Positions 32,652 to 41,900 of a stretch of DNA of 64,000 nt are shown here, one piece after another. Positions within the stretch are counted from its first letter, which is position 1. The number at the start of each line of letters is the position of its first letter. The notes beneath the pieces were generated by a model that did no database searches, was not told the origin of the DNA, and saw only the letters and a list, made by a program, of their open reading frames with translations. The stretch is from a virus. The position numbers were made by a program, and so were the translations under genes. The stretch lies in the IMG/VR virus record IMGVR_UViG_3300042319_001471, positions 1 through 64,000 of that record; one strand, written 5' to 3'.

Positions 32652-34118
32652 TTAGAGGTAGGTTGAAACCGACCCCGGTGTAAACGCAGTACCAAGACCC
32701 TTTACGATGATAAGGTGGTAATAGAGCGATGCACCAAAAATGTTGTTCACAATCCCGTAACGAGTCATAAGACCCACACGAGGAGCGAAATCATTTGGTC
32801 CAATCGTTCTTTGCACCATGATCGGGATATACGGACAGTATATCAGACCAGTATCATAGTATTCAGAACCCTTGTAACCCAACAGCGCATATTCCACACC
32901 ACTGGTTTGACCAGAGTAGTAGTTAGGGCTATAGAGCGAGGAATTCTGAACTTCAGTCCGAGTATCACGATAAACCGTCCAGCGGCTACCAACAGTACCA
33001 ACTTTTGCGATACCAACACCAGCAGTCGAGACTGTGCCATTGATTTCGTAAACCTTAAAGTCAGGAAGCATTTCGAGGATGCTGCAAACACGAGGAGTGG
33101 CGATAACAAAGTTAGCGGCACCTCTACGGTTACGAGCAGCCATACGACCACTTTCGATAATAAGGCGTTGATAGAAGGTAAGATTCCGTTCAGCAGTCCA
33201 ACGTCCATCCGCACTAACAGGACTCCAGATGGAGAAACCTGCGCCAGCACCAGCATTGAAGGCAGTTTGGATCATACGCATCACAACTTCGCGGTCGATT
33301 TCGGCTTGGATTTCATACGACATTGCATTCGTAAGTTCTCCATCGATATCGATACCGTTCATGTTTTTGATGTCTTGTTCCAACTCAACCGACCAGCGGG
33401 TAGCTAATCTACGTGTTCCGGCCTCAACAGCGGTCTTTTCAAACTTGAGTTCGATTTGAGGGATTTTACCCGTCAATTCGTAGTTGCTCAAAAGTTCAGC
33501 AATACCACGGTCTTGATCTGCGAATGTCCAGTGTTCGGTGTTACCCGAAAGGAATCCAGCAGATGTGCCAGTGAAACGTGTGTCCAGAAGTTGATAACCA
33601 AGTTCGGTGTCTGGAAGACCAGTACTACCATCGTAAGCAGCTTTAAGCTGATTACCGAAGCTAGAACCAGTTCCACCTCCAGAGGTCTTGCCGTCGATGC
33701 TACTATCGCTCAGAGTATCACCTTGATAGGCGTAACGAAGAGCGAAAGCAAGACCAACAGGACCACCCATAGGCTGAACGCCTACGATCTCATTGGAAAT
33801 CAATTCAGGGAAAGTGCGTCGAATCATAGGAATCAGAATCTTTGGCAGACGAGCATCACCAGTAGCATAGGAGTCGCTGTTAGCGATACCGTTGCCAATG
33901 GAAGTCGTTGCACCGAACACACCACCGGAGGCAGCAGTATTCGATTCTTGGTAGCACCACTGTTCTTGGTTCTCAAGGAGCATTGCAGTGGTCTTGTAAA
34001 CGTGTTCGTTCCGAATAGCTGGGATCGAGTCCGAGCTATAATCGAGAACCTTACGCCACTTGGCAACTGCTTGTTGCATCTTGGAGCCTTGGATATCAGT
34101 AGATGGTAGATTATTCAT
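32652..34118 (-). CDS. 23: Major capsid protein
   Basis: 488 residues (T4 gp23 is 521). KMQQAVAKWRKVLDYSSD, the VQPMGGPVGLAFALRY block and EIQAEIDREVVMRMIQ are diagnostic for T4-type gp23 (HK97 fold), which is cleaved by gp21 at an N-terminal site. It has no late box at the usual place; the box of the scaffold gene upstream may serve it. Ends at a strong terminator. Confidence 0.95.
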   Translation of the reverse strand: MNNLPSTDIQGSKMQQAVAKWRKVLDYSSDSIPAIRNEHVYKTTAMLLENQEQWCYQESNTAASGGVFGATTSIGNGIANSDSYATGDARLPKILIPMIRRTFPELISNEIVGVQPMGGPVGLAFALRYAYQGDTLSDSSIDGKTSGGGTGSSFGNQLKAAYDGSTGLPDTELGYQLLDTRFTGTSAGFLSGNTEHWTFADQDRGIAELLSNYELTGKIPQIELKFEKTAVEAGTRRLATRWSVELEQDIKNMNGIDIDGELTNAMSYEIQAEIDREVVMRMIQTAFNAGAGAGFSIWSPVSADGRWTAERNLTFYQRLIIESGRMAARNRRGAANFVIATPRVCSILEMLPDFKVYEINGTVSTAGVGIAKVGTVGSRWTVYRDTRTEVQNSSLYSPNYYSGQTSGVEYALLGYKGSEYYDTGLIYCPYIPIMVQRTIGPNDFAPRVGLMTRYGIVNNIFGASLYYHLIIVKGLGTAFTPGSVSTYL

Positions 34119-34181
34119 ATATTTGACTTTCTATTCACATTGTTCAGGAATTGCTTCCTCATAGTGCGGGTTGGAAATTTT

Positions 34182-35069
34182 TTACCTACGGAATGTTTGT
34201 TGTTTCAAAACATCCAGATAAGGATCAGATTCTTCATCCGTATTATTATTTACCTTTTCAGTAACAATTTTTTGTTCTTTTACGAAATCGGGCTTGTGCT
34301 TGCGGTTTTGAACAGCTTCTTCCTTGATGGTTTCCAGTTGCTTTTTCTCTTGTTTTTCAAAGAGGCGAACGGTGTAATCAAAGTTATCCTGAATGAATTG
34401 CAGGGACTTGTCTCCCAAAGCCTTCTTCACAAAATTCTTTTTGGTTTCAGGATACTTGGAAGTTCTGCCTTCAAGGAAAAGTTTGACTTCCGACTTGTTC
34501 TTGGATTCGGTGAGGAAGCGAACGTTCTTTTCAAGTTCAGCATTCTTATTGCGGAGCTTGTCGATTTCACTCTTACCTTCCACGATTGCCCCAGATACGG
34601 ATTCCTTCATGACAGCAAGATCGATTGCAAAGACCTTTTTGAGATTTTCCAGAACATTCATGGCTGTCTTGTTCTTGACAGCTTCCTTGATATCTTTGGT
34701 TGGAATGGATTCATCAATGAACTCGTCAAGGAAAGCACTAACGGATTCCGTAAGTTGTTTTTTGAACTTGAGAAGATCGCCGTTCTGTTCGCGCTCATAC
34801 TTTTTGATAACCTTGACCAGCTTTGCGGTCTTATCTCTATCAAAAGCTTCCATGATCTTTTTCATCTTGACCGTGCGATCCTTATCAACGGATGTCATCA
34901 GGGTCTTGAGTTTGGAGGCATATACTTCATCCTGTTCCAAAAGGGCAGCTTCAACGGCCAGATCAATCTTGGATTCAAGGGATTCCTGAATTGCCTTGAT
35001 GGATTCATCGCTGAGTCCCAGACTTTTTTGGATGTCTTCCGAGAAAAGGTTCGTGCTTTTTTTCTTCAT
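34182..35069 (-). CDS. 22: Prohead core scaffold protein
   Basis: 295 residues, highly charged and helical (repeated Lys/Glu/Leu, for example YEREQNGDLLKFKKQLTESV), in the position of T4 gp22 between the protease and gp23. It fills the prohead and is degraded by gp21. CTAAATA lies 5 bp before the ATG at 35069; the longer frame to 35138 is rejected. Confidence 0.88.
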   Translation of the reverse strand: MKKKSTNLFSEDIQKSLGLSDESIKAIQESLESKIDLAVEAALLEQDEVYASKLKTLMTSVDKDRTVKMKKIMEAFDRDKTAKLVKVIKKYEREQNGDLLKFKKQLTESVSAFLDEFIDESIPTKDIKEAVKNKTAMNVLENLKKVFAIDLAVMKESVSGAIVEGKSEIDKLRNKNAELEKNVRFLTESKNKSEVKLFLEGRTSKYPETKKNFVKKALGDKSLQFIQDNFDYTVRLFEKQEKKQLETIKEEAVQNRKHKPDFVKEQKIVTEKVNNNTDEESDPYLDVLKQQTFRR

Positions 35070-35074
35070 ATTAT

Positions 35075-35081
35075 TATTTAG
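35075..35081 (-). promoter_or_regulatory. Late-type box CTAAATA
   Basis: CTAAATA, 5 bp before the ATG at 35069. Confidence 0.7.
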
Positions 35082-35106
35082 AGATCGGGTATGAATTTTT
35101 TGAAAA

Positions 35107-35643
35107 TCAGAACAAAGGATTGTCGATTTCTTGAGCAATTCTCTGTTGGATTTTGAAATTCACAGCATCCTTGAGTTGTTTATGAGCTTGGGCATGATCA
35201 TTGGTCATGATAGCCTCAATGAATTTGGAGAGATCGGTTGATTCCTTCACACAATTGTTGACAGTCTTTCCACCCTTTTTCTTGGTGCCTTTCTTTTCGT
35301 AACCTTTCCAACAGGCTTTTTCCTCATCCTCATCATTTTTTTCATCTTTCAATGGTGGGAGATTATTAACTCCATAAATTTTCATACCTTTATGTGTCCA
35401 AACCGCATCATGTTGTGGTAATTTCTTGTAACCCATGGATTCAGCCTGTTTAATACGTTTGGTTCTCTTATCATCACCGGATTCCTCATCCTCATCAAAA
35501 GCGTTCCCGCGATTATACGATCCTTTGCCCTTCTTCGGCTTTTCCGTTTTGGTTGCGGGGGCAAAATTCTTGCGCTGTTTCACTTCCGGTCCATCGAAAA
35601 CGTGCTTGCCCTGTTTCTTCAAATCTTTATATGTTTTGCCCAT
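35107..35643 (-). CDS. gp67-like prohead core protein with basic/acidic linker
   Basis: 178 residues. The C-terminal DLSKFIEAIMTNDHAQAHKQ then LKDAVNFKIQQRIAQEI follows the helical pattern of T4 gp67. The rest is extremely charged, with an acidic block (about 45-60) and CWKGYEKKGTKKKGGKTVNN, a Cys/Lys motif seen in marine T4-like phages. Position beside gene 21 supports a core role. CTAAATA lies 5 bp before ATG. Confidence 0.6.
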   Translation of the reverse strand: MGKTYKDLKKQGKHVFDGPEVKQRKNFAPATKTEKPKKGKGSYNRGNAFDEDEESGDDKRTKRIKQAESMGYKKLPQHDAVWTHKGMKIYGVNNLPPLKDEKNDEDEEKACWKGYEKKGTKKKGGKTVNNCVKESTDLSKFIEAIMTNDHAQAHKQLKDAVNFKIQQRIAQEIDNPLF

Positions 35644-35648
35644 AGTAT

Positions 35649-35655
35649 TATTTAG
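35649..35655 (-). promoter_or_regulatory. Late-type box CTAAATA
   Basis: CTAAATA, 5 bp before the ATG at 35643. Confidence 0.7.
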
Positions 35656-36323
35656 ATTTGTTGGATAAACTTTATGATCTGTGCGCGAAGATAATTATCA
35701 ACATCGTGTTTTGGAAGTGTTTTTAGAGCTTTGCCAAAGTCCTCGTAGATTTGTTCGTAATCACCGTTTTCGGTAATAGTCCAACTTTTACTTTCAAGAA
35801 TACCGTCAACAAAAGCTGTTGGATATGATGGATCGGCAACACAGTCGATTGCAACCAAATGCATGTTTTCCACAACCTTATGACCAGACGCTTCACGCAA
35901 CGATCCAAGCGATCTAGTACTCATACCGAGGGAAACTCCATTATTGATGAGTCCGCGAACAATATTTCCACATATCATGCCTTCTCCAGAGAGAATCTTT
36001 GATTTCCCAACCCATGCCTTACCATCTTTCCTGAGTTCAGTAACAAGGTGACATGCACGCTCTGGATTTACCTCACTGGTATTGGAATGATTTAATTCCC
36101 CAAGTGATCGTTTAGTTACAACCATCTCATTCAGATACCGATTAATTTCACGATCAAGCTCATGCTCTGGATAGATTCTCCCGTTCTTATTAATCTCCGA
36201 ACCAAGGTAAACCCCCTGCACATATAGATTACTACCACTTCCACGATTAGTCTGTTCTTCGACAATTTCCAATCCATCGAAGTTGGTGGGATCATTGTAC
36301 ATCAGCTTTAGTTTTAATGCCAT
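35652..36323 (-). CDS. 21: Prohead core protease
   Basis: 223 residues. Serine protease that degrades the core and trims capsid proteins. GELNHSNTSEVNPERA carries His79 and GMSTRSLGSL carries the Ser (about 135), as in T4 gp21. A further Asp (VAIDCVADP) may complete the site. ATAAATA lies 5 bp before the ATG; its stop overlaps the box of the downstream gene. Confidence 0.93.
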   Translation of the reverse strand: MALKLKLMYNDPTNFDGLEIVEEQTNRGSGSNLYVQGVYLGSEINKNGRIYPEHELDREINRYLNEMVVTKRSLGELNHSNTSEVNPERACHLVTELRKDGKAWVGKSKILSGEGMICGNIVRGLINNGVSLGMSTRSLGSLREASGHKVVENMHLVAIDCVADPSYPTAFVDGILESKSWTITENGDYEQIYEDFGKALKTLPKHDVDNYLRAQIIKFIQQI

Positions 36324-36328
36324 GTTCT

Positions 36329-36335
36329 TATTTAT
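36329..36335 (-). promoter_or_regulatory. Late-type box ATAAATA
   Basis: ATAAATA, 5 bp before the ATG at 36323. Confidence 0.65.
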
Positions 36336-36338
36336 GTT

Positions 36339-38099
36339 TTAAATCAAAAATTCCATCAAATATCCACCAGTATCCCAAAATTTATCAACATTATCAGCCA
36401 ATAATTCTTCATCGTGGGTGTAAATCTTATCATGTTTCGCGTTGATAAATTTCCAACAAACTGGTTCGATGGTATCTTTGACGATAAATCCTGATTCTTC
36501 AAATAGTGTAAGATCATCCCAATCAAATAACACATTACTTACTATTGTATTTAATTCATGATCATTCATATACTGTCTTATCATAGATTGAAACACTTTA
36601 GACATATCAACATCGTGTTTATTGGCTACTCTTAATACAGTGTTATCTTTAAACGATATACAACCATATATATCTCCATCATTACAACAAACCATATTAA
36701 TACAATTTTTCATCAACCCCAATGGGTGATTATTGATTATAAAATCATTTATGGAATCATCTCCAACATATTCAAATACACACGAGTCATTTGCTTGGGT
36801 TCTCAATCCCAATTCTCTGAAAATTTTGTGTTTGAAGTGGTCTGATCCTATAATCTCATTTTCATAAATGTGTGTCAATTTTATACCTCGTTTATAACAT
36901 TCTTCGGTTTTCCACCTATGATAGTCAGAATCCTTACCCATAACTTCTCCATGATATCTAAGTCCGTTAATCTCAAACCCTATACTCAAATCAGGGGTTA
37001 ATATATCAATTTCGTATATTTTACCGTTATCATCTTTATATCTAGTGTGTTGGATGTGTGATATTCCAAGATCGTCCAACGTTTCGGACACTCGTTGTTC
37101 CAATTTTGATATCTTCATCCCACATTTTAAACACGGATGATTTAAAACAAAAATATTCATATCAAGAAATCTTACAAATTCTCCATGCTTTGAACATGTT
37201 AAAAATATCTCATTATTGAATCCCTTGAACTTGCTTTCATCTATTACCAACTCGAAATTATTATGTTTAAAATGTTTTTTAACTTTTGTTAGAGATTTTT
37301 TAACTCTGATTTCATCTAAACATTTGTCACATCCACCACCTTTTAATAAATTTTGGGGAAATCTTGTAAAGTCTCCATGTTTGGGACATGTAAGAGTGAC
37401 AGGATTTTTTAAAGTGGTATAATTAACCTTACTATAATCATACTTATCACCATGTTTTTCTTCTAACTTTTCTATATAAGATTCCGTGGTAAATAATTGT
37501 TGATATTTCAAACTTTTTCTATCATCCCCACATTTTTTACAACCACTACCATTTCTATGTGTTCCCGCCTTTTGTGTGAAAATTCCATGTTTTGGGCAAA
37601 TTATTCTAACTGATTTAGACAATGTTTCGTATTTTGAAATAGAATAATCATAATAATTATTATGTCTTTCAACACACGAATTTAACCATTCTTCATATGG
37701 GGGACTTTTCTCGTGATTGGCACATTTAGCACACCCATAACCGATTTTATGTTCACTGGCTTTTTGATAAAACCACCCATGAGTTGGGCATCCTATTTTA
37801 ATCAGACTGGAACCGTTTTTATATTCCAAATCCGAATAATCGTATTTATTACCGTGTTTTATTTTGAACTCTTCAATTGCCTCCTCTTCAGTTCGCTTTC
37901 TTTGGGTATTACACTTATGACACCCATGACCTATTTTATGTTTTTTTGGAGACTGCTTAAATACTCCATGTTTTTGACATATGATATCGACTAAATTTAG
38001 ATTACCAGTATAATGAACTAATGAATAATCGTATTTATCACAGTGTATTCTTTTGAAATGATCTATAACATCTTTATTACTATGATACTTTCCACCCAT
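36339..38099 (-). CDS. Vsr-like homing endonuclease with five zinc ribbons
   Basis: 586 residues, related in plan to the gene at 30370. Five repeats of about 65 residues, each KHGxKYDYS... then CPKHGxF and CxKC zinc ribbon, precede a Vsr-related nuclease domain (YEIDILTPDLSIGFEINGLR; THIYENE). Start 38099 is fixed by CTAAATA 5 bp upstream. On the same strand as the head genes between 21 and 4, so it may have inserted between them. Confidence 0.75.
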   Translation of the reverse strand: MGGKYHSNKDVIDHFKRIHCDKYDYSLVHYTGNLNLVDIICQKHGVFKQSPKKHKIGHGCHKCNTQRKRTEEEAIEEFKIKHGNKYDYSDLEYKNGSSLIKIGCPTHGWFYQKASEHKIGYGCAKCANHEKSPPYEEWLNSCVERHNNYYDYSISKYETLSKSVRIICPKHGIFTQKAGTHRNGSGCKKCGDDRKSLKYQQLFTTESYIEKLEEKHGDKYDYSKVNYTTLKNPVTLTCPKHGDFTRFPQNLLKGGGCDKCLDEIRVKKSLTKVKKHFKHNNFELVIDESKFKGFNNEIFLTCSKHGEFVRFLDMNIFVLNHPCLKCGMKISKLEQRVSETLDDLGISHIQHTRYKDDNGKIYEIDILTPDLSIGFEINGLRYHGEVMGKDSDYHRWKTEECYKRGIKLTHIYENEIIGSDHFKHKIFRELGLRTQANDSCVFEYVGDDSINDFIINNHPLGLMKNCINMVCCNDGDIYGCISFKDNTVLRVANKHDVDMSKVFQSMIRQYMNDHELNTIVSNVLFDWDDLTLFEESGFIVKDTIEPVCWKFINAKHDKIYTHDEELLADNVDKFWDTGGYLMEFLI

Positions 38100-38104
38100 A
38101 GTAT

Positions 38105-38111
38105 TATTTAG
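38105..38111 (-). promoter_or_regulatory. Late-type box CTAAATA
   Basis: CTAAATA, 5 bp before the ATG at 38099. Confidence 0.7.
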
Positions 38112-38132
38112 TCCCATGAATGGACTTTGATA

Positions 38133-38597
38133 TCAATTTAGTTCTTTTTCCGTAATAATAATGAATTCCATCCCATGTTTCTTGGCGAATTCTTTTGCGA
38201 AAGCCCACTTGTCACAATTGTTTTTCCAAGCAACCTGTTCATATAACAGATTGGATTTCTTCTTACCCTTCCCAGCTTTCGGCTCTTGCGTCTGCTTCCA
38301 AGGCTTGACTTCCACCAAATATTTCTTGACAATATCCCCTTCCTGTATCTTTACATAGGCATCAATAAAATATTTACGATTCTTTTTCAAAAGAGTATCG
38401 AAATAAGGCACAATAATGTCCTCACTATTCCATTCCACCACATTGGGATTATTATCACAAAAGCGAAACAACTTTAATTCCAAACCGGATCGGTATATAA
38501 TATTATCAATATTGCCGACATATTTATTTAGATTTTTGGGTGCGTAGAAACCTTGATGAAACTTATTATTCCGTTTTGATAATCCCAAAGAACCCAT
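38133..38597 (-). CDS. 4: Head completion protein, gp4-like
   Basis: 154 residues. YVGNIDNIIYRSGLELKLFR, then FCDNNPNVVEWNSEDIIVPY, IDAYVKIQEGD and YLVEVKPWKQT match T4 gp4 (also called gp50), a nuclease-fold protein (E...D...ExK) needed to complete DNA-filled heads. ATAAATA lies 5 bp before the ATG. Confidence 0.9.
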   Translation of the reverse strand: MGSLGLSKRNNKFHQGFYAPKNLNKYVGNIDNIIYRSGLELKLFRFCDNNPNVVEWNSEDIIVPYFDTLLKKNRKYFIDAYVKIQEGDIVKKYLVEVKPWKQTQEPKAGKGKKKSNLLYEQVAWKNNCDKWAFAKEFAKKHGMEFIIITEKELN

Positions 38598-38602
38598 AGG
38601 AT

Positions 38603-38609
38603 TATTTAT
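38603..38609 (-). promoter_or_regulatory. Late-type box ATAAATA
   Basis: ATAAATA, 5 bp before the ATG at 38597; it overlaps the stop of the upstream gene. Confidence 0.65.
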
Positions 38610-38995
38610 TCTTCGAGAATAGATTCTTCTACAATCACAGGTTCCATAATCGCTTCTGATTCATGTGTTTTTTCAGATATTTTTACACCTTCCACATCGA
38701 AGGTCATCACCTTCGGTATTTCTGATTTGCATCTAATATCCATAACTCCATTAGATGCAAGAATATTATTAAATGCTGTAGCTGTTTTGAAATGTTTCTC
38801 GAATATATCTTCAAAAACTCCTTTTACTAAAAGTTCATTTATAACTGATTCGAGTCTATCATTAGGTAAACTCCAAAAATAATCAAAAGAGTTGTTCAGT
38901 GATGAAACCGCCGCCTTTAAAGCTCTGATTGTATTGTCAGCTAGTTTTTCAATCTGATCAATATCCTTTTGTGTTTGTGTTTTGTTTGTAATCAT
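38606..38995 (-). CDS. Small protein after fibre gene
   Basis: 129 residues, mostly helical (QKDIDQIEKLADNTIRALKA), acidic C-terminus. Its ATG overlaps the fibre stop (ATGA), so it is coupled to it; fibre-coupled genes are often assembly chaperones or adapters, but no homology supports that here. Confidence 0.55.
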   Translation of the reverse strand: MITNKTQTQKDIDQIEKLADNTIRALKAAVSSLNNSFDYFWSLPNDRLESVINELLVKGVFEDIFEKHFKTATAFNNILASNGVMDIRCKSEIPKVMTFDVEGVKISEKTHESEAIMEPVIVEESILEE

Positions 38996-41900
38996 AGGTA
39001 TGTTAGTGTCAATCCCTGTGGGATAAATAATGATAGATTTAAGTTCTCGTTTGTTCTTGCTCCGAAATATGTTCCGGTTCCTGCAGTTCCGGTTCTGCTT
39101 GTAGGTCCACCTGAAATTGTCTGAATTAAAGTTCTATTATTGAAAAATGAAACATTTCCCAATCCATCGCTGTAAATCTCAATGTAATTAACTGGATATG
39201 GCCATCCAGCCATATTATAAATTGGAAGTGTTGTTTGGTTTAAAGATGTTCCATTATGAACCATTCCATATAAAAATCTATTGGAAATAAATACACCGAT
39301 TCCCGCCTCGGTAAGAGGACCAAATGTGGTATCACCACGGTTTCCCCCAAACCTTAAATAACCTTCCGCATTGGCGGCAATGCCTTGGTTACTGCCATAG
39401 TTGTGAGTGATTCTGAATCCAAAAACCAATTTTCTATCAAAATATACACCACTATTACTATTATTGGCATGTGTCCCCCCCGGAGGACAATAAGTATAAG
39501 GCGCATAACCACCAGCATATATAGCTGCCCTGTTTCCAGATACTGTGGAGGTATTACAAGCAAGTATGTTTCCGCCAAACGCAGCTGCCGTGCCACTGCC
39601 TAAAAGTGAAGGAGTCCATCCAGTATTCTGATCTATATGAATAGACCAACCACCAAATGCTTGGGTATATAAGAGATCACCTAGACTTTTTGTAATAACC
39701 GAATCGCTCGTTGAGGATGTCTGGTTTGGTGCTGTTATTTGTCCATTACAAATCAAGTCATCTGTGAAGGTTTTATCGCCAGCAATACTTTGATCACCTG
39801 TATTATATACAATATTACCGGAGTATATATTGGTGGCAGATATATTTCCCGAGACTGTTAATTTTTCATTTGGAGTAGTTGTCCCGACACCGACATTTCC
39901 ATTAGCATCAATTCTCATCCTCTCAGAACTAGCCGTAGAGAAAGCTAGTATATTTGTACCAGCCCTCCACATACCTAAACTTGACTCCGCAGTAAATGTA
40001 TGAGAAGGAGCATTTACTGTCCCTGATCCACCTGCAACATTACCTAAAGTGCTAATACCTCCACCTGCGGTAAAAGTGGTCGCATTTGCACCAGAACTTG
40101 TGAACACAACTGAATTACCAGCTGTTTTATAAAACCCAGTAGTTTCCCAACCAATAGAAGGTGCGCCGTTTGAACCGTTTGATCCAAGTTGTATAGTTCC
40201 AGCTGCTGTATTTGTAGCGCCGATACCCAAACCGCCAGTAACAAAAGTATTCCCAGCTACAGTTAATTTTTCATTTGGAGTAGCTGTCCCGACACCGACA
40301 TTTCCAGTTTTAAGAATTGTGAATAGTTCAGTGTCATTAAATACATTTACTGTTGTATTATTAGACGTAGTTGCATACCTTATTGAAAAATTATTTGAAA
40401 CACTAGGTCCACCCGCAAATAATCCCCAGTGTTTATTATTACCTGATGTCGGAGCAGATGTGAATACTAATCCACCTGCATAACTTGCAGAGTCAGCGGC
40501 AATAAATTGCATCAAGCCTTCTGTATCATCAAGAACGAACGAATTTTGACTAAATCTATGTGAGTTAGGTGTCAAATTGCCAACAATATCTATTTTTGAA
40601 CGTGGCGAAGTAATTCCTATACCGACATTTCCATTAGCATTAATTCTCATCCTCTCCACGCCATTGGTTGACCACGCCAACGTATCGGAAGCAGGACTCC
40701 ACATTCCACTATTATCATCACTTGTAAAGTTATAAGAAGGTTCGATTACTGTTCCTGCATTTACAGATACTTTTGAAGATGACAATGACCTCGATCCAAG
40801 ATCAACATTATCAGTTGCTCCGGTGTATGGTACATAATCACTAAGCAAGACGCTTACAGGAACAGGAAGCAAAGTTCTTACAGGCGTTTCTCCTCCGAAT
40901 TGGAATTCAAAAGAAGCACTACTGCCACCCCCGACTTTGGAACCATAAAATTTAAGAACGAGTCTATCAGTATCGGCAAATACACCATTGTTGAAAATGG
41001 CAGAACTAGAAAATTCGGAATAAAAATCTGATGTAACAGTGCTAGTTGGATCGCTAGCAGTTATAAATTCTTCGGTTCCATCCGAATCCCTTTTGTAGAT
41101 ATGAAAATGAAACGATCCTCCAGCAGAACCAGAACCAGCAACCTTTTTTACATTACCAATAGTGGTGGTCGCAAAAATACCAACATCTCCCACAATCACA
41201 CCAGCATCAAGAATAAGTGATGCTATTAGTTGATCCGTTCCTGTTATCGGCCCAGTTGGAATATTGACCGCCGTATCGTCATAATCTGGATCAAGATTTG
41301 AGGTTACTAATCTTGAATATCCGCCTATATCAGAAGCTGCACTGGTTGCATATAAGATAAGCGTAGATGCCATATCCGTTGTCTTCACATAGCTTGTGTT
41401 ATCCAGAGAGCCATCTCCTTTTACAAATTCCGAGGATGTGCCGCCATTAGTAATGAATGCTGATGCCTCTATTACCGATGTTAAATTGACTGAATTGGCG
41501 GAAAGATTATTAACCTTTATTGAATTATTAGTGATATTACCCCTAGATGTAACAATATCTAATGTATCATTCTCTGATGGATAAGGGATTCCAAGATATT
41601 GTGATGCGCTGATGGTTCCAACCACTGTTAAGTCACCATTCATGGTTCCCCCATCTTGGTATTGGGTGGCATTAGTCCCCCCACCAGAGGCATATACAGC
41701 TACATATTTACGGAGATCGGTCTTTACATTCTCAATCTTATCATGAATTTTAGTATTCCATTCCTTCTCAATCGAATCCCAATCCTTGACAACCTTACCA
41801 GATTTCTTCGTTTCCAAAACGTATTCAACGGGTTTTTCAGCTTTGATCTTACGAATCTCCGTAAGCAGATTATTTCTGCTTTCCTGAATTAGATTTTGAA

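Noticed and set aside
33456-34109. A 217-codon rightward frame opposite the capsid gene
   Set aside because: Shadow of gp23; the sense strand has strong family evidence.
34140-35081. A 313-codon rightward frame opposite the scaffold gene
   Set aside because: It is a shadow of gp22: Phe/Leu-rich in a way expected from the reverse complement of a Lys/Glu-rich gene, and it has no box or ribosome site.
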